A stretch of 64,000 bases of DNA from Xylanibacter ruminicola Ga6B6 (GCF_000687715.1 NZ_JHXD01000004.1:1-64000), one strand, 5' to 3'; numbered from the stretch's first letter, positions 34,038-42,889 are shown. The notes: a model not told the origin generated them from the sequence alone. A program made the numbers and translations.

Positions 34038-34194
34038 CTTTTTTTTGATAAATTCTAATGAGTTCCAACTTTTATTGGGGACACAAAAGTAAGTAAAAAG
34101 ATGCATAAATAAGCAAGTTTTAGTGAAAATCTAACTCTACAGGCACATTTTTTCCATAACTTTTCATTAGGTGGAAAGTTTGCCTCAAATTTAG

Positions 34195-35943
34195 CTATAA
34201 AACGCCACCTAGAGCGATTGGATAGACATCGTGCTGAGGGAACTTCTCACAACCGATGTACAGGGTATCAAAAGCATCGGTGCCGTCGGTTCGATGCTCA
34301 AGCAGGTCCTCTTCAGACTCGGGCTGCTTCTCCATAGACTTGTTCTTGCGGAAGCCCAATCTACCCCGCTCTACCCCAGCCGACTGGATTGCCAGTATGA
34401 GATCGTCGTTGTTCTGACGATTGAAGAACGGCATGAGGCGCTGCTTACCAGCGAAGCCCTGATTAATGAGCAGGTATTTCTCATCGTGGCGCATAGGGTT
34501 GCCTAGGTACACATCCTGTACCTGCCACCCGTGGCGCTCAAATTCATGGACGACGACGTAGCGGAAGTCCTGGTCATTCACGGCATAGTTCGAGCCGAGG
34601 GCGGTGGCATCGTAGTAGAAAATAACCGTTTTGTTCTGGTGATAAGCGTAGTACGCGCAGAAATCATCGACCAAGGCGGGAATCTTACGCTCGAACTTGA
34701 CGTAGAAGGATTTGAGAATATTCAGGCGGGAGCCAGATGGCTGGCCGGCAACAATCCAGTTGATATTGGCATTGTAGTCCATGCCGATGTAAATCGGGGC
34801 CAGAGGATTCACGTCTTCATCGGCGCGGCTGTCTATACAGCTGCCGAGGGTGCTGAACTGCGAAGCTGCCTTGATGTCGTAGTTCTGCTGTGACGTCTCT
34901 TTAAGGATCTTGTCGTAACCGAGCTCGTCGAGGTAAGCAAAGTTCGAGGCATCATACTTGTGATGCTCCTGCATCGAGGAGTAAAATCCGTCGTGTGTGA
35001 TGCCGATACGCTGGCAAAGGATGGATGTCTGAAAGGTCTTGGGTGTCAAGTCACGTTTCATCTGACGCAGATACTCTTCGCCCAGGAGCTGAAGATTCTC
35101 AATGGTGCTGTACTCCTTATAGTACACCGCCACTGAGCGGAACTTGTTGAGCGACTGGTCCAACCATTTCAAATACCCTTTCAGGTACTGAGGAATGGGC
35201 TGGTGCTGCTCTTTCAGACGGGCGATACGCTCCTTTGTCTCCCAAATCTTATAGATGGTGCCCTGAATGGTGGCAATCAGTTCTGGATCCATCTTCTCCC
35301 GATAATGCAAGAACCAGGAGCCTTTCTGTGTTTGTGGCATATCGGAGAGGACCATCATAGCATGGTTGAATGAATGATGGCCGAAGTACGAGCGAATACC
35401 GCCGTTAGCGGGAAGTGTCTCATCCTTCAGTCTGTTGTAATCAATGAACTTGGCTTCGTCAATCAGTAGCCAACTTAACGTCAAGGAGTTCGAGCTGCCA
35501 GGACGGTCCTGAGAGATAATGACTGCTATGGAGCCGTTGTAGAACGTGATGACATGTTCGTAATCGGCTGGCTCTGTAATAGGCTTGGCAAAGGACTTCG
35601 GGGGCTTGCGACCAACGACGTAGTGAATACCGTTAAGATATCCCCAGCGCTTCCATGCTGCAAGCAGACCAGGAATGGTGTTTGTCAGGCCGTGTTTGAA
35701 TGTTGGAACCACAATTCCCCCAGTGGAACCGGGCATTCTTTGCATATTCCTTAAGACGAATGGCGAAGCTATGGAGTCGGTTTTTCCAGTACGACGGCCA
35801 GCGACAATGACGGTTGTCTTGGCACCGATGTACTGTGCCATCAGCTGGGGCTTGTTGAAGTACACGCGCTTTTCGTGCTTACGGGCTTCATTGTCCCATT
35901 GCTTCAGGAGTTCAGGGTTTGTATTGGGGGATTGTGTGGACAT
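34195..35943 (-). CDS. terL: phage terminase large subunit
   Basis: A 582-residue TerL. ATPase: Walker A GRRTGKT (49-55), Walker B LLIDEAK (159-165). Nuclease: GMDYNAN near residue 395 and YYDATALG near 450 supply the RNase H-like acidic residues. It packages DNA into the prohead. Late promoter E lies 22 bases upstream. About 150 bp without a gene separate its stop from the WYL regulator. Confidence 0.92.
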   Translation of the reverse strand: MSTQSPNTNPELLKQWDNEARKHEKRVYFNKPQLMAQYIGAKTTVIVAGRRTGKTDSIASPFVLRNMQRMPGSTGGIVVPTFKHGLTNTIPGLLAAWKRWGYLNGIHYVVGRKPPKSFAKPITEPADYEHVITFYNGSIAVIISQDRPGSSNSLTLSWLLIDEAKFIDYNRLKDETLPANGGIRSYFGHHSFNHAMMVLSDMPQTQKGSWFLHYREKMDPELIATIQGTIYKIWETKERIARLKEQHQPIPQYLKGYLKWLDQSLNKFRSVAVYYKEYSTIENLQLLGEEYLRQMKRDLTPKTFQTSILCQRIGITHDGFYSSMQEHHKYDASNFAYLDELGYDKILKETSQQNYDIKAASQFSTLGSCIDSRADEDVNPLAPIYIGMDYNANINWIVAGQPSGSRLNILKSFYVKFERKIPALVDDFCAYYAYHQNKTVIFYYDATALGSNYAVNDQDFRYVVVHEFERHGWQVQDVYLGNPMRHDEKYLLINQGFAGKQRLMPFFNRQNNDDLILAIQSAGVERGRLGFRKNKSMEKQPESEEDLLEHRTDGTDAFDTLYIGCEKFPQHDVYPIALGGVL

Positions 35944-35965
35944 AATAATACCTTTGCTTTTGAGG

Positions 35966-36002
35966 CAAAGGTAAGTATTACGTATCGGTATTAGAAAGAC
36001 AC
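35966..36002 (-). promoter_or_regulatory. late promoter, copy E (terL)
   Basis: Minus strand GTGTC (35998-36002) then TTTC, 24-bp spacer, TACCTTTGC from 35973. An extra short inverted copy of GCAAAGG follows before the ATG. Confidence 0.85.
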
Positions 36003-36007
36003 TTACG

Positions 36008-36163
36008 CTATATCATTGGTGGCGGAAGTGGACCGCGCCAATTGTGATTCTGAAACCACCAGTTCTTTTTCTTGCGCTTTCGTGGCTTCTTTTCCTCAGG
36101 CTCGGCTCTAATTATTGCAAGCACTATACCTATAAAGAATACTATTCCAAATATGTATATCAT
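36008..36163 (-). CDS. 51-residue basic single-span membrane protein
   Basis: Found by reading the gap upstream of terL. The frame begins with a hydrophobic helix (IYIFGIVFFIGIVLAII), then a very basic stretch (KKPRKRKKKN) and a W/P-rich tail (WWFQNHNWRGPLPPP). A consensus promoter sits 23 bases upstream of its ATG and the frame ends six bases before the terL promoter. Coding potential is supported by the amphipathic layout and dedicated promoter; function unknown, possibly a membrane regulator or packaging accessory. Confidence 0.6.
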   Translation of the reverse strand: MIYIFGIVFFIGIVLAIIRAEPEEKKPRKRKKKNWWFQNHNWRGPLPPPMI

Positions 36164-36186
36164 ATATTACATCTTTCTTTTGTTGG

Positions 36187-36217
36187 CAAATATAGAGTTT
36201 TCTTTCGAAAAATGCAA
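36187..36217 (-). promoter_or_regulatory. promoter of the 51-residue gene
   Basis: Minus strand TTG (36215-36217), 20-bp spacer, TATATTTGC from 36194. It lacks the GTGTC box. Confidence 0.7.
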
Positions 36218-36236
36218 GTAGAAAAGGGAAAAATTG

Positions 36237-36848
36237 CTATTCTTGGGGCTTTTCGTCGAAAATCTCCTCGAAATTCATGTCGGCTTCCTCGTACTCGATA
36301 TTGAGCGTATCAGGATTAGAAGCGCCCAGTTCCTTGGTAAGCTTCTTGATACGCTCGTCGATATTGGGAACGGGATTAATACCAACGACACGCGGATCTG
36401 TGGTAGGAAAGAAGGGCTGCACTACTATCATATGATAAGGTACTGCAGACTCGTCTTCGACATCGATGCGGTTGTACTTAGCATAAGAGGTGGCCGCTTT
36501 CTCCATCGTTTTTGTATCCTTGCGCTTCTTAGCCATCTGGTATGTCTCGAGAATCATCTCGTTATAGCGCCAACGGTGGAAGTCGCGTGTGGCCTCACTT
36601 AAGTTAGGCAGCAGCGACTTCACGATTTTCAAGTCAGCGTAGGCAGTGACTTTGCTCAGGCCGTAACGCTGCATAATCTCATCAACGAACTGGCGATCCT
36701 TGGCGTCTGGGTTAGCGATGCACCAAGTGACCATATCGCGAAGGCGAAGGATATGGAGGACTTGGGGAATGGCGTACTTTTCCTCTAACTCAGATTTCTG
36801 AGTGTAGAGGTCCGTACGGGCAATATCGACGATATTAGGTAATGGCAT
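36237..36848 (-). CDS. phage DNA-binding protein, possible terminase small subunit
   Basis: A 203-residue protein with a helix-turn-helix-like segment (MQRYGLSKVTAYADLKIVKSL near residues 64-84), a charged helical middle (RWRYNEMILETYQMAKKRKDT) and an acidic C-terminal tail. The place between another small HTH protein and terL is where TerS is expected. It or the 94-residue neighbour may be the true small subunit. Confidence 0.55.
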   Translation of the reverse strand: MPLPNIVDIARTDLYTQKSELEEKYAIPQVLHILRLRDMVTWCIANPDAKDRQFVDEIMQRYGLSKVTAYADLKIVKSLLPNLSEATRDFHRWRYNEMILETYQMAKKRKDTKTMEKAATSYAKYNRIDVEDESAVPYHMIVVQPFFPTTDPRVVGINPVPNIDERIKKLTKELGASNPDTLNIEYEEADMNFEEIFDEKPQE

Positions 36849-36874
36849 AAAGAAGGTACGGATTACAATGTTAT

Positions 36875-37159
36875 TTACTCGTCATCCTCCATATCCATGA
36901 GGTTTTTCTGAGCGTTTTCCAACGCGAGGGGGCTACCGACATAAGCCAGCTGCATTTCCTGATGCAGCAGCTTCACTTTTGAAGCAGCTTTCCCCTTATG
37001 GTAGCGTTTGCTGACTTCTGTAGAACGATCGGCAATATCCTCGCGGAGCTGCTCGGCGGGGATATCGAATAGTACGGCTATATCTGAGATTTTCAGATAG
37101 ATAGAGGCGTACTGCTCGACTTGGGAAAGAATTTCTTCAGTATAATCGATTTTTTTCAT
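36875..37159 (-). CDS. small helix-turn-helix phage protein, TerS-like
   Basis: A 94-residue protein: YTEEILSQVEQYASIYLKIS, then a predicted HTH (DIAVLFDIPAEQLREDIAD) and a basic helix (KRYHKGKAASKVKLLHQEMQ). This resembles the N-terminal DNA-binding half of small terminases. Twenty-six bases separate it from the next late gene, so they are cotranscribed. Confidence 0.5.
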   Translation of the reverse strand: MKKIDYTEEILSQVEQYASIYLKISDIAVLFDIPAEQLREDIADRSTEVSKRYHKGKAASKVKLLHQEMQLAYVGSPLALENAQKNLMDMEDDE

Positions 37160-37167
37160 ATAAAAAG

Positions 37168-37280
37168 TTGGATTATTGTGAATTATGTTCTATATTTGCA
37201 CCCAAAATCATAATAGATTGTTTTACAAATACTTAGAACAGAGGGAGACTCTTTGTGAAAAGGGGCTCCTTTATTTTATG
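37168..37280 (+). ncRNA. candidate small RNA antisense-oriented within the late operon
   Basis: A consensus plus-strand promoter (TTG 37168-37170, 20 bp, TATATTTG 37191-37198) sits in the only sizeable gap of this minus-strand operon. The RNA would start near 37204 and end at a short stem AAAGG/CCTTT with loop GGCT near 37257-37270, followed by TTATTTT. Its 3' end reaches the stop codon of the PLD-like gene on the other strand. Confidence 0.5.
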
Positions 37281-37791
37281 TCTGGCGCTGGATGAAGAGA
37301 TCCTGGAGTGGTACAGAATGATTGTCGATTAAGTCTTTTACCTGAGTATGCAAGGTATTGAAGATAGCCGGATCTGTGGAGATGAAAGCTGACTCGTGAC
37401 GATTTCCACGTGTCAGATTCTGTGAGGTAATGACTGAGACTGTCTGACCAGACTCAGCCTGTACCAACAGGATCTTTGAGTGATTGTCTGTAAGATAAGT
37501 ACGCTCGATGACCTGCGTCATGAATGACCAGAGCTTCAGTGTTTTATTCGTGGCTTTGTGGTCGAGAACCAAATTAAACTCGGTGACTCTCCCACTCTTT
37601 TCTATGAAAAACAGGCGGCGTAGGAATTCCTCGGAGATGGAGAATGAAGTTTGCCACACCTTGGCATTTCCTACCTGCTCCAGTATCCATTCAAGGAGGT
37701 CAGCCACCTGAACGGCATTGGAGAGGTAGGCTTGTGAAGGACACTCGGCGAGCGGCTTCACAACGTCAGCCATAGATGCGGTACGCTTCAT
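37276..37791 (-). CDS. PLD-like domain protein
   Basis: A 171-residue protein with one HKD-type half-site: HSKILLV near residue 105, then SQNLTRGNRHESAFI about 20 residues later, as in the phospholipase D superfamily of phosphodiesterases and nucleases. A single half-site implies dimerisation for activity. It starts within the stop of the preceding gene (four-base overlap). Its role in a late phage operon is unknown; DNA processing is an inference. Confidence 0.6.
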   Translation of the reverse strand: MKRTASMADVVKPLAECPSQAYLSNAVQVADLLEWILEQVGNAKVWQTSFSISEEFLRRLFFIEKSGRVTEFNLVLDHKATNKTLKLWSFMTQVIERTYLTDNHSKILLVQAESGQTVSVITSQNLTRGNRHESAFISTDPAIFNTLHTQVKDLIDNHSVPLQDLFIQRQT

Positions 37792-38516
37792 TCTTTCTTA
37801 GCGGTCTTCTTTGTGGTACGCTTTGCTGAGGTCTTTGCCTTTTTAGGCTTGGATTTTTCGGATTCATCAGTAGGATTAACCGCATCTGGCTCGGGATTAA
37901 CCGAAGCAGATGAAGAAGAACCAATGATGTAATGATCGTAGATATCCCAGTTCGAAACGCGCTTCTTATCAAGATTGATAATTTCTTTCAGGAAAGGATA
38001 TCGTTCGCTATCTGGACAGGTAGTGTTATCTAGGCTCAGTGTGCGCAACTTCAAATGCAGCTCACGCATACGATGAACGATATCCAGATTCTCTACATAG
38101 AGTGCCTGAACTTCCTCAGGAAGTGAGTCATGATCAGCGCGCTTACCCGCTTTGAAGTCTGCGTATTCCGCTGATTTGTTGGGTGATACAGAATTATTAT
38201 CTACTAATTCTGAAGCAACTACTGATGGAATAGCCAAATCTGGCTTAATCACAGATTTGACGATTTCATCGACTCTTGCCTGCATAGCTTCCACCTCGTC
38301 ATGGGTGAGCTTCTGCAGGCGGAAATTGAGGTATTTCTGCAGCTGACCCTTGATGAATTCGGCTTTTCCCTTGGGATTAACCGAAATATTATGGTACATG
38401 ATACGGTTGCCCGAAAGCTGAAGCAGCATGAGGGCTCCGGCATCCCAATTCTTCTCACTGTCAGGTGTGTTCATCCAGGCCTGCAGGGTGTTCGTAAAAG
38501 TATTATCTTGATTCAT
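37788..38516 (-). CDS. conserved-type late-operon protein with lysine-rich tail
   Basis: A 242-residue soluble protein. The first 200 residues are helical (MQARVDEIVKSVIKPDL, RMRELHLKLRTLSL); the last 30 are a lysine/alanine/threonine tail (KPKKAKTSAKRTTKK) typical of nucleic-acid binding. No family name is known to me. It lies between the phosphoribosyltransferase-like and PLD-like genes. Confidence 0.55.
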   Translation of the reverse strand: MNQDNTFTNTLQAWMNTPDSEKNWDAGALMLLQLSGNRIMYHNISVNPKGKAEFIKGQLQKYLNFRLQKLTHDEVEAMQARVDEIVKSVIKPDLAIPSVVASELVDNNSVSPNKSAEYADFKAGKRADHDSLPEEVQALYVENLDIVHRMRELHLKLRTLSLDNTTCPDSERYPFLKEIINLDKKRVSNWDIYDHYIIGSSSSASVNPEPDAVNPTDESEKSKPKKAKTSAKRTTKKTAKKE

Positions 38517-38569
38517 ACATTTAATATGTTTTGTACGGATTAATGTGAACTAAAATTCTATAATATACT

Positions 38570-39217
38570 TTAGAGTTTGTTGTTTATCCCGCTGAAAAAT
38601 AGCAAGTTCTTGTTGTACGACTCTAACGCTCGAAGCATTGCTTGAAGTGTCTGTCCTGTGGTAACAAAGTCATCAAAGCAGATAATATTCTGTTCATCTG
38701 GAACTTGTTGAACATCGAAGATGGCCCCTACTCGCTGTTTTGTCCTACAGGTACAAACATCCTCGTAAAACGGGATGTTCAAGAGGTGGGCAATCTGCTC
38801 GGAGATGCGAGTGGCAAAGTTCTTCACCAGGTGACGACGCTTCGGCGTGGTAATGATGCACCAGGAGCCGCGTGAGAGGTCCGGACCGATGATATCAGAA
38901 ATAAATGATTTCATCGTGCCGGCAAAGAACGGAACCATCGAATCATCGGCTTTGATTTCGGTGAGAGTACGGCCATAGACGGACTTCTGCCAATACGAAA
39001 GAAAGAAGAGTCCAGAACGGCGTGTCAGGCGTGGGCGCGGTGTGAAGTCGCAACGCGCTTCCACCGTCTTATCCCATCCTTTGCGCTTCTGTTCTGCAAA
39101 AATATCCTGCTCGCGCTTGGCCTGAATATCTTTCAAAGCAAGCTGCGCACTCCCGATATCAGGGACTTCTATCTCTGATAGCAGGTCGCCCATATCTATT
39201 GGAGTGCGCATACTCAT
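38570..39217 (-). CDS. ComF-like phosphoribosyltransferase-fold protein
   Basis: A 215-residue protein whose C-terminal half shows the type I phosphoribosyltransferase signature: IICFDDFVTTGQTLQAML carries the acidic pair and TTGxT loop that bind PRPP. WCIITTPKRRHLVKNFA is the preceding strand and turn. The N-terminal zinc finger of ComF is missing. Such genes recur in Bacteroidota phage late operons; the substrate is unknown and the fold may be used for DNA or nucleotide handling. Confidence 0.7.
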   Translation of the reverse strand: MSMRTPIDMGDLLSEIEVPDIGSAQLALKDIQAKREQDIFAEQKRKGWDKTVEARCDFTPRPRLTRRSGLFFLSYWQKSVYGRTLTEIKADDSMVPFFAGTMKSFISDIIGPDLSRGSWCIITTPKRRHLVKNFATRISEQIAHLLNIPFYEDVCTCRTKQRVGAIFDVQQVPDEQNIICFDDFVTTGQTLQAMLRALESYNKNLLFFSGINNKL

Positions 39218-39256
39218 AATAGAAACAAACTGTTTTCAGCTATGAATGAAGCACGG

Positions 39257-40522
39257 CTAGTTCATGTCAGAGCCACCGCTGGTGCTACCGCTGTTGATGA
39301 CGAGGTTAGCGTTAGTGCTCGGCATCTGGAACGAGCCGGAATATACGCCGTTATTCGCTGTCAGTGCCACCGTATATCCGTTTAGTAAAGCATTAGGTAC
39401 TTTACCAGCAGCAGGTGTTATGCTGATGCTAACCTCTGTGCCAGGTTGCAGTTGAGAGCCTGAGTTAACGGGATTACCATTGGCATTTACGTTCGATACA
39501 CCGTCGCCTGAGCGAACGATGGTTAGCTTGGGAGCAGAAGATGATCCGCTGCCAGTGTTTCCACTGTCAGAGCTGCTTGAAGCTGCCAGGGAAATAGTGA
39601 ACCAGAGCACGTCTGTTCTGTTGTCACCAGTGCCTTCCTCACGGTAAATCTTAACCGTCTTAGGAGCGGTGATAGTATCATAGCATGTGGCAGTTGTACC
39701 TGCAGCGTTGATATCAATCTCCGTCTCCATATCATTTCCAGCCTGATACGTGAGGTATGACATATTAGAACCTGTGAACTTCAGTGAAGTCAGATTTCCT
39801 GTTATACTGATGGTACTGCCTTTGGTGACTGTGCGTGACTGACCGTTGATTACGACGGTACTGTCGTAGATTGGCTCAGAAGAATCGTAGCCACTTCCAC
39901 TATTTCCACTGTTACTGCCACTGCCAGAGCTACTGCCTCCGCCAGTGGCCGAATTAGGGTTTGTATCAGGTGTAAATGTTCCGTCGTCAGTGACAATCTT
40001 TCCTGTATAGAAAGGAGCCGGGCATTCGTCGGTGGCTTCCACATTGATGGTGGTAGAGGTAGAACCTGTGGCGCCCTGACCGAGATCCTGGGCAACAGTT
40101 GTCTTTGTTGGCCATTTATCTGAACCGACTACACGTACAGCACCACGCATATCCTCTACAAGGAACACGTTGTCATTGTTATTGAGGTATGCTGCAGCAG
40201 CTGTGGCATCAGCCTCGACACCAGGATGAACGGCTACCAGTTTGTTCAACTGTGTCTGCGATGGATATTCGCCCTGAGCCTCAGATGTCAGCTGTGACTT
40301 ATCAGAGATGATATCGATGAATTTCCACTTCACATCGGCGCGCAGAGTGAAGTCGCCTGAATACGAAGAAGAAGTAAGACGGCCGTTGGCATCATGCTGG
40401 AGCGTGGGCCACTTTACGATGTCATACTTAGAGATATAATAGATACGGCGCTTTACGCCAGGTAGCTCGGGGCGTCCTTGACACCACGCAAGCGATTTTT
40501 GTATTGAAGAGCAATCAGCCAT
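39257..40522 (-). CDS. structural protein with glycine/serine linkers and Ig-like displayed domains
   Basis: A 421-residue protein. The first 190 residues (starting SSIQKSLAWCQGRPELPG) are a domain I recognise from Bacteroidales prophages, probably a tail-tube or head-surface protein. It is followed by a G/S/N-rich linker, a small Ig-like beta domain (VTKGSTISITGNL), a second G/S linker and a second beta domain (SGDGVSNVNANGNPV ... VSISITPAAG). This linker-and-domain layout is that of decorated tail-tube or capsid proteins. It sits right after the capsid gene in the same operon. Confidence 0.55.
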   Translation of the reverse strand: MADCSSIQKSLAWCQGRPELPGVKRRIYYISKYDIVKWPTLQHDANGRLTSSSYSGDFTLRADVKWKFIDIISDKSQLTSEAQGEYPSQTQLNKLVAVHPGVEADATAAAAYLNNNDNVFLVEDMRGAVRVVGSDKWPTKTTVAQDLGQGATGSTSTTINVEATDECPAPFYTGKIVTDDGTFTPDTNPNSATGGGSSSGSGSNSGNSGSGYDSSEPIYDSTVVINGQSRTVTKGSTISITGNLTSLKFTGSNMSYLTYQAGNDMETEIDINAAGTTATCYDTITAPKTVKIYREEGTGDNRTDVLWFTISLAASSSSDSGNTGSGSSSAPKLTIVRSGDGVSNVNANGNPVNSGSQLQPGTEVSISITPAAGKVPNALLNGYTVALTANNGVYSGSFQMPSTNANLVINSGSTSGGSDMN

Positions 40523-40647
40523 AGAGTTATTAGGATTAAGCGTTTAAAATGGGAGCCAGAGCCTTCACAAGTACTGGCTCCCCAAAACTCAAAATTATGA
40601 ATACAGAAAATTAAAAAGTTCGAAACGAATTTAAGTAAAAGCGATGT

Positions 40648-41670
40648 TTAGTCGCCATTAGAGTCACCGCCACCAGTGTTACCACTGTTATTGGTACTTG
40701 ATGGCTTAGAACCTGCAATCTCAATGACCTTCAGGCGGCGCTTGTCGATAGACTCGAACTGACAGCCGAAGAACATGGTGGCAATATATGAGAGAATGAA
40801 TGGCTCATACTCCTTGACCATGACTGTCTCGGTGTCGCCCATCTGGTCGTAGCCCACGAGCATGTTGATCTTGGGTGAGACGTGAATGAACTTCGAGTCT
40901 GCCTTGTTCGCCAACGGACAGAGAATCAGCTTACCGTTAGAGCCTTCAACGGCTGTCTGCTGGTACTGATTGTTATAGTTAATACCAGAGTGTGTCAGGA
41001 GATATCCCTCATTATACTTGTCAGCGAAGTCCTGCGAACAGTACATGTAACAGGTCTGAGCGCGGAGATGAGGATCCAGAGAGAAGAGAACGGCCTTGGC
41101 GATATCCACGGCATTTGCAGTGGTGATTTCGTCGGTAAACTTCAAATAATTGCCTTCCTCCTTAGAAATCTTTCCATCAGTGATTTCCTGGGCGGTGATG
41201 GTATCGAAGCCATCGAAGAGATCCAGAGTAGTATCACCAGAAGCATTGCGCTTACCCGCCCAGATGGCGTTGTTCAGATTCTCAGAAAGCGATTTGGCAA
41301 TGAGAGCCAGCACGTGCTTTGCAGTAGGTGTCTGTATCTGTCCGTCGCCCTTGGTGTCGCCGATGGCGCCAAGAAGGGTGCTGATGGCGCTGTTTGGCTC
41401 GAACTGAGCAACAACAGAGCCGAAGAATGTTTCCAAAGTGCGGAAATCCATCTCCAGATTGAAATTTGAACGACGTGCGGGCTTGTAGGGGGCGAACTGT
41501 GCGTTGCCATTGAGAGCTGCCACACTTTCCTTATAACGGATGCCCGGACGGCCTGTCATAAACTTCAGGGTGTCCTGAATACCGATGATGGGCAGCATGA
41601 GGAGATCCTTGCGGTACTTACGGGCCGCATCCTGATACTCCTCGAGAGTGAATGAAAGTTTTCCTGCCAT
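40648..41670 (-). CDS. major capsid protein (HK97-fold candidate)
   Basis: A 340-residue protein directly downstream of the prohead protease gene, the usual order. Features: RRSNFNLEMDFRTLETFFGSVV near residues 66-87 (spine-helix-like region), a central domain with LALIAKSLSENLNNAIW, QTCYMYCSQDFADKY, and PFILSYIATMFFGCQFESIDKRR near the end, typical of the P-domain closing strands of HK97-type capsids. It ends in a short S/N/G-rich tail. The fold is inferred from order and pattern. Confidence 0.7.
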   Translation of the reverse strand: MAGKLSFTLEEYQDAARKYRKDLLMLPIIGIQDTLKFMTGRPGIRYKESVAALNGNAQFAPYKPARRSNFNLEMDFRTLETFFGSVVAQFEPNSAISTLLGAIGDTKGDGQIQTPTAKHVLALIAKSLSENLNNAIWAGKRNASGDTTLDLFDGFDTITAQEITDGKISKEEGNYLKFTDEITTANAVDIAKAVLFSLDPHLRAQTCYMYCSQDFADKYNEGYLLTHSGINYNNQYQQTAVEGSNGKLILCPLANKADSKFIHVSPKINMLVGYDQMGDTETVMVKEYEPFILSYIATMFFGCQFESIDKRRLKVIEIAGSKPSSTNNSGNTGGGDSNGD

Positions 41671-41708
41671 AGGATTTTTTAGAGTTTAGTGATTGCTTGT
41701 GTTGAAGA

Positions 41709-42806
41709 TTAAGGGAGCGAGTCAAAAAGCGACTGAGCATTAGCACGAGACTCGAAATACTGTTCGGCCTCCGATTTCTCAGCGGGCTGATCGGTATGTT
41801 TGTCGTTAACTACGTGGGCTGTAGTGTCACCGGGCTTCTGCTTCAAGGTGGCCACTTCTGCCTGCAGCTGTGTGTTAGCATCAGTCAGAGACTGCTTTTC
41901 ACTCTTAAGAGTGGTAATCTGCGCGTTGAGGTCGCTGATGGTCTGTTTGTCTGCGCTAATAGCAGACTCGATGTCCTCCATCTGAGCGTCCGAAAGCGTG
42001 ATTTTGCCTTCATTGCTCATCAGGTGCTCACAAGTCAGGATAGCACAGATAGATTTGAAGATCTTTTTCATTGGTGTTTGTGTTGAATTATTTGTGGATT
42101 GGATTTTCTGATTGCTGAATAACTGTCCCAATGCACCAAGGAACTTGGCGAATGCAGACTGCTCCTGGGCGGTGAGATGCATTGTGGGCATATTCGGGAT
42201 GGGAATTCCTGCAGCAGACATTGCACAGGCCATTGTGTCGGTAAGGACTGGAGCAGATTCATCAGCGTAGTCCGTCAGCTCATCAACAAAGCCCCACTCC
42301 AGTGCCTCCTTTGCTGTGAGCCAACCGCCTTCTTTCATCAAAGCTAGAAGGGCCTCGGGCTCTTTCTTGCAACGTGTGGCATACATCTGGGCGATGTTTG
42401 CGTCCAGCTTGTCAAGGTCAGCCTTCTGGTGCTCGATATTGGCGATGAGTGCCTGCAGGCCGTCAGAGTTGAGCTGGCCCCACTCGAAGAAGCCTATGCT
42501 GCATTTATGAACCAGGTACATGGCCGATGAATCCATTGTGATGTGCTTGGCGCCGAGGCTGGCGATTGTTGCAGCCGAGGCGTTCATTCCAACGAAATGC
42601 ACATTCACATTGCCATGGAGCTTGAAAGCCGAGAAAATACTCAAGGCGGTAGATGACTGACCACCGAGAGAGTCAATCAGAACGTTGACCTCTGTATCCT
42701 TATGCTTGGAGAGCACGTAGTCAACGTAATCAGCATCGAAGTCATATCCTCCGACGAAACCTTTCAGGTGAAGCTGATAAGTGTTAGTTTTTGTGTTGGA
42801 TGCCAT
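41709..42806 (-). CDS. ClpP-type prohead protease fused to scaffold-like coiled coil
   Basis: A 365-residue protein. Residues 1-190 are an S14 (ClpP-like) peptidase with S77 in MNASAATIAS, H100 in YLVHKC and the LIDSLGGQ strand-turn near 43-50. Residues about 262-335 form a coiled coil (TISDLNAQITTLKSEKQS...), matching protease-scaffold fusions in which the coiled coil shapes the prohead and is then degraded. A methionine near residue 245 (MKKIFKSI) could be an internal start for a free scaffold. Late promoter F lies 19 bases upstream. Confidence 0.85.
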   Translation of the reverse strand: MASNTKTNTYQLHLKGFVGGYDFDADYVDYVLSKHKDTEVNVLIDSLGGQSSTALSIFSAFKLHGNVNVHFVGMNASAATIASLGAKHITMDSSAMYLVHKCSIGFFEWGQLNSDGLQALIANIEHQKADLDKLDANIAQMYATRCKKEPEALLALMKEGGWLTAKEALEWGFVDELTDYADESAPVLTDTMACAMSAAGIPIPNMPTMHLTAQEQSAFAKFLGALGQLFSNQKIQSTNNSTQTPMKKIFKSICAILTCEHLMSNEGKITLSDAQMEDIESAISADKQTISDLNAQITTLKSEKQSLTDANTQLQAEVATLKQKPGDTTAHVVNDKHTDQPAEKSEAEQYFESRANAQSLFDSLP

Positions 42807-42825
42807 AATTCAAATGATTATGGCG

Positions 42826-42862
42826 CAAAGATAATTACCTTTTATATAGGGGGAAAAGACGG
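42826..42862 (-). promoter_or_regulatory. late promoter, copy F (capsid operon)
   Basis: Minus strand CCGTC (42858-42862) then TTTTCCCCC, 24-bp spacer, TATCTTTGC from 42833. It directly follows a terminator hairpin. Confidence 0.8.
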
Positions 42863-42864
42863 AA

Positions 42865-42889
42865 AAAGCGAAGATTTACTCTTCGCTTT
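42865..42889 (-). terminator. terminator between the DKNYY gene and the capsid promoter
   Basis: Perfect 10-bp stem AAAGCGAAGA / TCTTCGCTTT with a 5-nt loop, followed by TTTTTCC on the minus strand. It stops upstream transcription just before late promoter F. Confidence 0.8.

Noticed and set aside
34080..34091. A GTGTCC next to the WYL promoter as an eighth late promoter
   Set aside because: GTGTC there overlaps and follows the -7 element and no TAnnTTTG lies 24 bp downstream; the match is coincidental.
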